A program made the position numbers and the translations under genes. The notes below the pieces were generated by a model. The model did not search any database and was not told the origin of the DNA. It saw nothing but the letters and a program-made list of their open reading frames with translations. Of a stretch of DNA of 64,000 nucleotides, positions 35,786 to 46,754 are shown in pieces. Numbering within the stretch: position 1 is the stretch's first letter; every line of letters starts with the position of its first letter. The stretch comes from Macrotrachela quadricornifera. Lineage: Eukaryota > Rotifera > Eurotatoria > Philodinida > Philodinidae. The stretch is taken from positions 123,751 to 187,750 of the forward strand of contig JAJEKB010000844.1 of NCBI GenBank assembly GCA_022393335.1, in the 5' to 3' direction.

Positions 35786-38700
35786 TTAAGGATAAAAGTC
35801 ATATTGACTAACATATATCACTATTTTCATAACTGAAATCGAATTTAACACATTATTTGTATGAATTTTCATTTGAATATTTAATTCAATTTCTTGTAAT
35901 GCATTTAATTCTTTAACAATAATTAAATGTGCATTATGTGGTGGATAACGTTTTAATTGAAAATGTTCATATGTTGTTAAACTTAAATTTGTATATGGAT
36001 CAAATGCATTAATTAAACGTAAATCAAAATCAACATGTTGACTCATTGTTAATTGACTATTACGTATACGAAAGATTTCTGCTGGTGCACGCATTTTAGC
36101 TTTAAAAGAAAATATTGAAATTAAAATAAAGAACATTTTTTTTTGTCTTTTCAACATACCAGGAAGTGCAATGAATGAATAAACATATTTAACTGGTTTA
36201 TTAACTGTACAACGTAAATTTGCATTATTTTGATGATCTTGACACCAACGTGCACTTAATTGACATCGACTAAAATTCAACAAAAATTCGATATTAAAAA
36301 AAAAACTTGTTTAATTTTCTATACCTATCTCCAAGTCTGTCATAACCTTCAGGACAATCAACATAATAACAACGATATCCTCCACGAAGATTAACACAAA
36401 CATCCTGAACACGACAATTATGATTACCAATACGACATTCATCTATATCTTGACATTGACGACCACGTTCAAGTGAAAAACCTGATGGACATATACATTT
36501 ATAAGATCCAGGTGTATTTACACAATGATATTGACATAAATTAGCAATCATTGAACATTCATCAAGATCTAAATAATAAATAAAAATTTTCATATTAAAT
36601 AAAAATTAAATAAAATATTTATTTTACCTCGACATGTGCGTTTATCACCATTTAATCGATAACCTTCTTTACATAAACACTAAAAGAAAACAAAGCAAAA
36701 TACAATTTATCTCTTTATTTTAATTTTTTTGAATTCTTTTGTAAAATATAAAATTTATTTACATAATATGATCCTTGAACATTAATACATTTTTGTTCAC
36801 ATGCATCCGGTGATGTTTGACATTCATCAATATCTACAAAAAAAAATAAAACTAATTATTTATTATATTTATTATTATAATTACCTTCACAAAATGCACG
36901 TTCAGCTAACATTTTATAACCCGCAATGCAATCACACTAAATAATATCAATACATTTTCTTTAGTTTGTTTATTTTTTTTTGTAAAATAAACTTACAGCA
37001 TAGGATCCAGGTGTATTACGACAAAATGAATTTGTTGGACACATTGTATTACCTCGTGTACATTCATCATCATCTAATACATAAAAATATATTAATTATC
37101 ACTTAATCTTTCAAACAAAACGTAAATCAATACATACCAACACAAGCACCATATTTAAATATAAAACCATTTGGACATTGACACTAGAAAAAAAAATTAT
37201 TTTAATATGATAAATAGAAAAAAAAACAGTATTTTAAATAAATACTTACATAAAAAGATCCATATGTATTTTTACATGTTGCTGGTGGAAGACAAGTATG
37301 ATTATTAAGAGCACATTCATCAATATCTATAATAAAATAAAAGATGTATATATATATATATAAATAAAAAAGAATAGTTCATTTTAATTACCCAAACATT
37401 GAAGATCTTTCATTATAAGACCATTTGCACAAGAAAATGTTTGTACACATTTATATGAACCTGGTGTATTATCACATCTTTCTCCAACTTTACATGGACT
37501 TGGTTTTTGTGCACATTCATTTATATCTAATAGATAGGAAAAAAAATGATATTATCTAAATCAATATATTCATCTTACCAACACATTTGCCAAATAATGT
37601 CATATTAAAACCTGGTTGACAGTGAATTCTTTCACAACGACCATAAAAAGCATTGAATTTTTCACCAAGTGTACAATTTTGTGGTATACATCTATATAAA
37701 TTTTTAAAAAAAATCTAGAGAAAAAAATATATATGAAATAATAATTACTTATATGTTCCAGGCACGTTTTTACAAGTATAACCAGGCCTTAGAAAAATAA
37801 AAATAAAGATATAAGTCAAAAATTAATATATTTGTTTTTTTTTTTCTTTTAAAGAAATAATCACTTACCTACATTCATCAATATCTTGTTCACATTCATC
37901 AATATCTGAAATAAATAAATTAAAATAATATTTTACTTTTATTTTTATTTTTTTTACCTATACAAGTTTGTGTAATAGGATCAACTTGATATCCTGTACC
38001 ACAATTTCTTTCACGTATACATCTATTAACAAATAAATATATAATGAAAATTTTATCAAAATAATTGTTTTTTTTTACCTGTATGAACCAGGCATATTTT
38101 CACATCGTTGTCCATGTGTACAATTATGTTTATGAAGAGCGCATTCATCAATATCTATATAATAAACAAAATACTTCAATTAAAAATAGAATAATCTTAC
38201 CTCTACATTCTCCATGTTTAAGTGACCATATATGACCAGGTTCACATCCTTCAATACATCGATAAGAACCTGGTGTATTTTCACATGTCACTGTTTTTGG
38301 ACATGGACTTGAAAGACATTCATTGATGTCTATCGAAAACACAAAAAAAAAACGTTTATTATTAAAGAAAATTTATTTTATTAAAATACATACCACGACA
38401 ACGTCCATTATCATCCATTTCAAATCCAGTATCACAATTTACTAAAGAAATACAGAAATATATTATTTTAATTTATATAATATATTACATGATTTAGCTT
38501 TTTTGCAACAATTTGTAAATTGTTCACCACATTTTTCATCAAGGACAGTCACCGGTTCACAATCTTCAAGATGTCTGCCTGCTTGAACACCTAATTCGCA
38601 ACATTTACAACACATCTATAAATAGAAATACAAAATAAAAAAGAAAATTTACATTCTATTTTATTTTGTAAAAGAATAAAATAAAATTTTTAACCTGATA

Positions 38701-39110
38701 TGTATCTTTTGATTCAAGTTTTGTTTCATTACATGGTAATAAACGAAGTGCTGTTTTTATACCTTCTTCACAAAAATATGTTCGTAAATTTGCTAAACAA
38801 CATATATGTGTTAAAAAACGACAATTTATTGATGAATTTGTATCATTTTTTGTTATTAATGATTGTAGTGTCATAGTACATGTTTTTGTACTTTCAGCTT
38901 GAATTCGACCTGTTTGACAACATTCTTCAGCATTATTACGAAAACCATCTAATAAAAAAAAATTTTTTATTTATAAATATATATGAAAAATTACTATCTA
39001 TTATATAACTTACCTGTAACTATTGAAGATATTGCTAAATGTACTAAAAGAACAATAACTATATTCGAAAATATATAGATTATTTTTTCTTGTGCGAGTG
39101 CAATATGCAT
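35786..39110 (-). CDS. Fibulin-1-like extracellular matrix protein
   Basis: Twenty exons reconstructed on the minus strand: 39110-39014, 38948-38695, 38615-38489, 38441-38394, 38329-38201, 38154-38079, 38022-37958, 37905-37869, 37787-37749, 37691-37579, 37526-37392, 37326-37250, 37183-37138, 37073-36997, 36936-36885, 36833-36763, 36679-36628, 36568-36325, 36269-36160, 36099-35786, giving 720 aa. Order of parts: signal anchor-like N-terminus (about 1-32); anaphylatoxin-type cysteine modules with paired CC (about 38-160); about nine calcium-binding EGF domains with D-(I/L/D)-(D/N)-EC starts and (N)TPGSY cores; then a fibulin C-terminal module ending VIYVSQYDFYP. This is the fibulin-1/2 plan, and length fits fibulin-1. 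It should be secreted and incorporated in basement-membrane-type matrix. Most EGF domains are split over two exons. Exon 8 contains a stray DIDECEQ stub (see findings). Confidence 0.9.
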
Positions 39111-40413
39111 GATGATGCTAATACAAATCAACCAACAATGTGTTATAGAATAACTCGTTTTTTCCTTTTTATCTTTGCGTTGTTGATATGATATTACAAC
39201 AGCATCAATTTCTATTCGACCTTCGTACTCGTCCTCAGTTTTCCATCTCCTATTGCTTGTATACCTACCTAATCGATTGTCAACGACATATTTTAGCTAT
39301 TCTATACAGAACGGCAAATATCTAGATTGTGTCATACATTCTAATGTTTGCTTCTGGGTGTTTCCAAAAGAGACCAATTAAATGATCATTTGTATATCAT
39401 AGAGAAAGTATTAGTGTATATATATGTATAATATATTATGCAAGCAACAACAAATCTAATTGAACCATTCAACAAGCTTTTACAATAAAAAAAAAATATT
39501 TTTCTGTACTTATAAGATAATATTGTCATTTAAATGGTTAATTTAATAATATTTCCGATAAAACAGAAAAAAAAATATAACAAAGAAAATGTCTAATTAT
39601 ATATAACATATTGTTCTTAGGAAGAGAATAATTCGACCATATATAATTTTTTTTTTATTGTTTCTATATATCATGCCATTTTTTTTTCTCAGGAAATGTC
39701 AAATTATAACTGAATAATGCTCTTCAGTTTCTATTTCCTGTATCTATCTTTTTTCGATCATTCATGACATTATAATAATTTCTTTTTTTTTTTTTTCTAT
39801 TTTATTTGACTAATGCGCTACTGAACTTGTTCGTTTCTGTTGACATATTTGTCTGACGAGCATCAACATAAGCGCATACCTTCTTCAGCCATTGAAAGAA
39901 AGCAGGAAAAAAAGAAGGACAAATGTACGTGCATATTGTTACGACAATGCCAAGCATAAAAAAGACAGTCTTACGTTCTTTCGTTTCTTTTTTTTTTTTA
40001 ATTTTACTGTAAGGAATAAAATACAACAAGCATCAATAAAAATGAGAGAAACAATATACATCGAACGAGTGAGTATGGAAGGAAGAAAGATTTACCGTAA
40101 GAAAGAAAGTAATGGAAGGTAAAGCTTGCCTTTGTATACACAAACACATACATCATAACTTCTCTTTCTCCATTACTTCTGTTTTTTTTCTTCTTCTCAT
40201 GTTCTTTAAAATCAAAAAAAAATGAATGACTACCTATCAACTTTATACACTTCGTTCGAATAGAAGTTAATCATATAGAAAATTGCTTGATGATCAGCAA
40301 AATAACATTTGTATATCAAATTTCTATTCATCAAGATCGCAAAGGATTAATAGACGAAAAAAAAACAGCATGTTATATTATTCTTTTATTTTATTTTATA
40401 GATAAAATTTACC
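39111..40413. other. Divergent promoter region between fibulin and glycosyltransferase
   Basis: Shared upstream DNA of the minus-strand fibulin gene and the plus-strand glycosyltransferase, rich in A/T and purine/pyrimidine tracts (39892-40240 is open on both strands for that reason). No gene is supported. An acceptor-like TTTTATAG at 40394-40401 suggests a 5'-UTR intron for the glycosyltransferase. Confidence 0.5.
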
Positions 40414-41682
40414 ATGAAATTACAAATTATTTTTCTATTCGTTCAAATATTTATCCATTTTGATATATCTAACAGTGAAAATAATAGTAATATATCGACA
40501 ACAATAACTCCAAGTATAAATCCATATCGACCACGTGATCATATTGTTAATCCACATAATTTTTCTTATATACTCAATCCAGGTTATTTCGTATGTAATG
40601 ATAGTAATTCAGGTGTTTATATTCTTGTTTATGTTCATTCTGGTCCATCAAATTATCAACGTCGTATTGTAATACGTGAAACATGGGCAACACAAACATT
40701 ATTTCCTGATTTACGTCTTGTATTTATGATTGGTAAAACACTTGATCAAAATTTAATGAAAGCAATTGAATATGAAAATGGTATATATCAAGATATTGTA
40801 CAAGAAGATTTTATTGATTCATATAAAAATTTAACATATAAAGGTATAATGGCATTAAAATGGATATCAATATATTGTTCAAAAACAAAATATATTTTAA
40901 AAGTTGATGATGATATTGTTGTTAATACATTTACATTAATAAATCATTTAAAATTTCTTGATAAACATAATTCTGAAAGACAAAATACAATACTTTGTTT
41001 ATTATGGCAAGCTATGATTGTTATGAGAGATAGGTTAGTAAACTAGTTCAAAATATAACGATAATATTTGAGAAGAAATTTTATTTTTTTAGTAAATCAA
41101 AATGGTATTTAAGTAAAGAAGATTTTCCATTGGATAAATTTCCACCTTATTGTAGTGGTTCAGGTTAGTAATTAAAAATAAAAAAATCTATAATAAAAAT
41201 TACATAATCTCTCTTTTTAGCTTATATTCTCACTGGAGATATGGCTGGAAAAATGTAAGATTATTTTTAAAAAAGAAAAAAAACCTAAATTCGAAAATTT
41301 TAATCTATTATACTTATTAGGTATAATGCAAGTTTATATGTACCATTTTTTTGGGTTGATGATTATTATATAACTGGAGCAGTAGCTAGTGCTGCAAATG
41401 TAACATATGCTCAACTTGGTTCACTTTATACAATACCTGAACAATTAGCACATACACGTTTTATGGCTACAAAAGCTTATTATACAATTATGTTTGGACA
41501 TTTTGTAAAATATAATAATGAATTTTTTTTAAATATTAACATTTGTTTTTGTTTAGCCTGGTTCAATGAATAATATGCGTGAAATATGGCATCGAATATT
41601 AACAATGCAACAATATAAATTTCCAACACGTATTCAAACATATTCTTTTAGTTGGGATGAAACAATCCATCAACATAAATAA
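40414..41682 (+). CDS. Beta-1,3-galactosyltransferase-family glycosyltransferase (GT31)
   Basis: Five exons: 40414-41033, 41093-41163, 41221-41254, 41321-41504, 41557-41682, giving 344 aa. A hydrophobic N-terminus (about 1-18) acts as signal anchor, followed by a glycosylated stem. GT31 motifs are clear: RETWA (88-92), the metal-binding DDD (165-167) in KVDDDIVVN, KWYLSKEDFPLDKFPPYCSG across exons 1-2, YILTGDMA, and the WVDDYYITG counterpart of the EDVYVG motif. It should transfer a UDP-sugar, probably galactose or GlcNAc, in beta-1,3 linkage in the Golgi. Acceptor and donor specificity cannot be read from sequence. In the family signature the first acidic residue is usually Glu; here it is WVDD. 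The 34-nt third exon is unusually short. Confidence 0.88.
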
Positions 41683-42047
41683 CAAAATTTTTGATATATA
41701 TTAGTCTGATAGAATTTGTTAAATTTTCATTTATTAAAATAAAATTGTACTTGTTACTTATGGTTATAACCAACTTAAATTATCATTTATTAAACAAATC
41801 AAACTATTTCATATGACACTAAATACATTTATTCAATAGAAAACACAACAAACAGAGAATTTTTAATAATCAAAATTTGTTGAAAGCATTTTCAAAACAT
41901 TAAGAAAACAAAAATTACATGGAAATAAGCAAATACAAGGCTGCTAGAATTGTTCACATAGCATATGGTATAAATTATGATTACTATATGTATATAAAAC
42001 AACCAAATCATCTGACATTTACCTACTATCATTGATGAAAACAAGCA
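41683..42047. other. Convergent 3' intergenic spacer
   Basis: 365 bp between the stop codons of the glycosyltransferase and MKS1. AATAAA-like signals are present on the plus strand (41730-41745: TTAAAATAAAATTG). No gene. Confidence 0.6.
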
Positions 42048-45000
42048 TTAAAACATAGTCGAACTTGTTTCAAACATTTTAATTGTTGTTTCTCGTACTT
42101 CCAATGCACGTTGTTTTGCTCGTTCAAATTCATCTACAATTAAATATATAATTGAATGATTCACACGTATGAAAAAGAAAACCAGATCATTATCAAAATA
42201 TTGACTAAAAAATTTTAGTCGTAAATAAAGCAAAGCATTTTTCATTATACAAGTTTTCTATTAAAATTTTATGAAATTTATGGAATCAGTAACATGACGA
42301 ATATTATCGAAGCTAACGATTTAAAAATAGCAACCAATTAAATAAAGTTTACAGTATATTTTTCGAATGTAACTAGTGAAAATAAAAATCATTACCTTTC
42401 TAGTGGTAAAAGATGCGTATTAAACCGTATTATCTGACTCATAAATACGGCACAGAATTCATCTATATTGTAAACGGATACACTGCATTCTGGACACTTA
42501 AAACTATCGTTAAATTACTCACAAAAGGACCGTATTGTAAATTAACTGAAATACAATATAATTTAATGGCCTACAGGCTAGTCTTACTCACGCAATACAT
42601 TCGTATTTTTTTCAATTGTTTTTAATCATAATGTATTATTAAGCATTCTACTACATTATTTAATATTGTTTATATGCGATGTACTTCAATTTGGGCTTAA
42701 AATACAATGGTAAACATAAGATTTAAAAACTATATATTTTTTATTAACTCAATAATCAAGGAAACATTCAACGCGACGAAGTTCTACCGTCGATTGCTTG
42801 ATGATCATGTATGAAGTTCATTAGATCTATTGATTATATATCATCAGTATCTACCAACAGATTTCGAATACTTTGACTATATGGAATAATACAAAAGGAG
42901 TATGTGACACTTATGTCGTCGTGTAAAGAGCTATCTTGTTGAACTCTTAAACACTGATGTTTATAATCACTTGTATTCTATAATATTTGATATAAAAACA
43001 TAAATGATATTTAAAAGAACTTCTTATAATCGATTTCGAAAAATGATATGTCGATGATAATAATTATATATCATGAAGAAAACTCAATTTAATAGCTCTA
43101 TAATCATTTTATAATTCATATGTAATTATATCTTAAGCGAACATCTTCGAAATGTGAATGAGGATGAGGGGATGCATGCCTGGTGATATGTTCATATCAC
43201 ATTTGTTTTTAGTAATAACTGTTGTCTATCAAGCTCTGATGATATAAAGAGAGCTAAAACTTATTGAATTAATAGTTTGAAAGAAAAAAAAACTTCAAAA
43301 ATAAAATACTCATTGATAATAATGCATTTCTCTCTATAAATATTCCTTTTTACTCCTTTCTTTCATTACTTATCTTAAGAACATGGAAAAAGTTATAAGT
43401 AGCACTCACAACAAGTAATATTCAAGTACGATAAATAAAATCACAAATTATAGGAAAAGTAACGATGCATACCTGTCTTAACTTCACAACCATATACTAG
43501 CAAAACTATATTAATACTTTAAAAATTTTTGGGTCGTATCGGTGGCTAAAAATTACCCAATTTAAATTTTTCAAAGGATCTTGTGAAATCTTTTGACGAT
43601 ATAAGTAAAGGTGAAGTAGTGTGAAGGAGACTGTTGTGAAAGTTCTGATTTGTTTAGCATTGGCTCTTCAAACTTTCTTAGAAATGAACATATGTGAAAA
43701 TATCACTCGACATTGATAAATTTTTCATCATTCTCTCACACAATCATTTCAACAAAGGTCATTGCTACTCGACTCAAGAATTTGATAGGTGTGAAAAGAA
43801 GTTCTATTTTGTTTGCATAAGAATTGATACAATATTTTGGACATTGCTGTATGAAAAAGAAGAGTTTCTTTCAATGAGTCAGATTATATAAATCAATTAA
43901 AAAATCATCAGCGAATGCATCAGAAAAAGGTTTCTTATGATCATCCTGTTTTACATTCGATAGTTTGTTGCAAGATTATGCAATGTAGGATGTTCCAAAG
44001 CTTATTCAAAATTTGATGTCTAATGCAAACTAAGAGACAAGCATTCATACGATCACTATTAGGTCGATCAACATGAAGATGTTGGTCTTGATAGAGAATC
44101 TCGCGAGAATACTTGGTGCGGATATGTATTCATCTTGAACAGATTGTCTTCGATACGTCAACTATCCTGAGAATGAATAGCATATATATATATACTTACC
44201 AAGAACACTATTGATATTTGACATAAATGCATCAAACCTATGATGTTAAATATAAAAACTTTCTTGGAATTAAACATATTCAGACAACATACCCATAACG
44301 ATTTACGCCTCGAACACCAGTACGTCTTTTATATTCCATCGCAATACTTCTATTCCAAAGAAAAATATTAACATAACATATATATATATATATGACACAT
44401 ACTGTGATTGAAAAACAACATTAAGTCGAATATTTAATGTTCCTGTTGAAACCGTACGAAAACCAAAACGACTTAATGGTCTATTATCCTAAAAAATAAC
44501 ATTTTAGACTTCGTTTTTATGTACATGAATGATATTATTATTATTATTATTACTTTTTCTTGTTCAAATAGTTTTGGAATAGCAATATAACTAAGATCTT
44601 CAAGTTCAACAGAACCACCAATAAAAAAACGACGAAGTTCATTAAATATCGAATCACCACGAGGTCTCCAACATGATAAATCTTCATTATAAAATCCTAT
44701 TGAATTAATTAAAATAATTAAATAGAAAAAGAAAAATTAATTCTAAACCTGGAAAACTTGGAATATCCATATATGTATATCCTTCTGTTCGATATCGACT
44801 CCATGAATCTAATGAAGCAACTTGAAAATAAATTTTTGGCATTCGAGGAAATTCTATTATATAAAAATGTAAAAAGAAAAAGAATTTCTATTTTTTCTTT
44901 TACCATGATCAGCTGAACCAAGTGATGGTTTATACCACAATTCAAATTCGAATGGATGCGAATAATAAACAATATCATCCTGAAAAAACAATAAGTAAAA

Positions 45001-46754
45001 TTCAATTTTTTAAATTAAAAATAAATCCATAAAATGATAATCTTTCAAATATTTTATAATAAGATTTTTTACTTTACTAGACATTGTTGTACTCCCTGTT
45101 GTTGTATAACCAGATAAAATCATTGAAGGTTCAACATACCAATCTATAGAATTTATAAAAACATTTATATTCCTCTAACATATTCTAAACTTACTATCAG
45201 CTAAATCTAAACAATAATAAACATAGGTATTATCATATTCAAAATTTTTTCCACTAACAATTTCACCAAATATATTTAGTTTAAGAACAGTTGGTGGTGG
45301 CTAAAATAAATCATAAAAAAAAATCAATTAAATTTAATTCACATTGAAAATTACTGTATCAAAATCTTTTGCAAAATTTTGTGCTATATATGCTCGTTGT
45401 CTCAAACAAATTTCATTAAATAATCGTCTTTCTTTAATAAGATCATCTGTTTTTATTGATAATGAAGCATGTTCCAAAAAATATTGATATACGTCATTTT
45501 TTAAATTTCTTGCTTCAATCATATAAGCCACTTTACCATAATTAAAATCTGGTCCTAATACAATTGTACCATTTGAATAAACAGATATTCGGCATAATAC
45601 ATGTTCATTTAGTGGCTGTGGAACAACAAGTTGCCTTGTTATTGTATCAGGTTTATCACTTAAATCAGCCATTATATACATTGTTTGATATGGTAATGAA
45701 GCTAGATGATTTATTCGAAGATCATCAGGCGTTGGTTTCCGATTAATAAGATCAGTTTTTGGTACATGATCTTCTTTACTAAAGATATATTCTATAAATT
45801 AACTGACTATAATAGTTAGATATAACAAACTTTAATATAAAATGTGATTGACCAATACGACGTTTACCTTAAAAAAAACGAGTTCAAATCAAACATTCAC
45901 GCTCATAGGCGACTGTTTAAAAAGAAAATCAAACTAGTTATCGTTAACATATAAAACCGAAATATTATTGAAAAATGGCTTGTCTTAGGTTAATAATGAG
46001 ATTCTAATGTTCGCATCTATCCCAACTTACGAATAGTGTTGATTCCTAAGGCTAAGTGAGTTGGTTGTTCATTTGGTGAATCAGTCATAAAATAATCAAG
46101 CTAAATTTAAATAAATATGATTAGTATATAGAGTGATTTAAATCTCTTTACATTTCTTTCTAAACAATTTGAATCACTTTCAATGTATGTAAATATTCTT
46201 CCTGGTTGTTTTCGATTAGCTCTAAAATATGAAATAAATTTCTATAAATTATATCTTTTAAATCTTTTACTTCATTTTTTGTATCTCATCAAAATATTTT
46301 TGTTCAACTGATGTTCTATGTGGTCCATTATCTCGTCCATATGTTTCAAATTCAAACTAAATAAAATTTAACAATGAAAAAAATAAAAATGAAAGAAAAA
46401 AGTACATATATACACGATTAAAAAGTTTCTGTTGCCAACCAATAATAACTTCTTCATAATCTGATCGTTTTGCTTCACCAAATGCTTTTGCCGTATCAGT
46501 TGTATTTGCTTCTGATTTTTGAGTTTTTTGCACATCTTTTCTCATTAAACGAAACAAATCGTCTTCAATTTTAAATCTTGGTAAACTTGGTAACAGTGCA
46601 TTAGATGTTAAACGTTCTAATTTAACACTAAAAGAATTAAATTTTTAATTAAATTTAATATTTTATATTTAGTATACCGAATATTAAAGTTTTGTATATG
46701 ATCATTTGATCGATAAATAACATAATTAATATCACTATCATCAATATTCAACAT
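42048..46754 (-). CDS. MKS1: MKS1, B9-domain protein of the ciliary transition zone
   Basis: Sixteen exons on the minus strand: 46754-46678, 46627-46414, 46356-46271, 46221-46152, 46100-46031, 45867-45853, 45791-45355, 45300-45195, 45143-45073, 44979-44904, 44853-44749, 44696-44554, 44488-44403, 44349-44293, 44237-44200, 42133-42048, giving 578 aa (vertebrate MKS1 is about 560). The C-terminal half is a B9 domain: LNIFGEIVSGKNFEYDNTY, DIVYYSHPFEFE, SWSRYRTEGY, CWRPRGDSIFNELRRFFIGG, SVELEDLSYIAIP and SRFGFRTVSTG. These match the most conserved blocks of MKS1. The earlier part carries DYFMTDSPNEQPTHLALGI and PKTDLINRKPT. MKS1 works with B9D1/B9D2 and tectonic proteins in the transition zone of cilia. 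Exon 6 is a 15-nt microexon, and the last intron (2.07 kb) is about thirty times longer than most others. Confidence 0.93.
42134..44199. other. Outsized last intron of MKS1
   Basis: 2066 bp between exon 15 and exon 16 of MKS1, bounded by GTAAGT and TAG on the minus strand. Other introns in the gene run about 45-190 bp. It contains only short frames without domains. An insertion of mobile DNA is the obvious explanation, but I could not find element ends. Confidence 0.6.

Noticed and set aside
39892..40240. Frames open on both strands upstream of the glycosyltransferase
   Set aside because: Purine/pyrimidine-rich low-complexity DNA keeps stops rare; no domain or splice sites.
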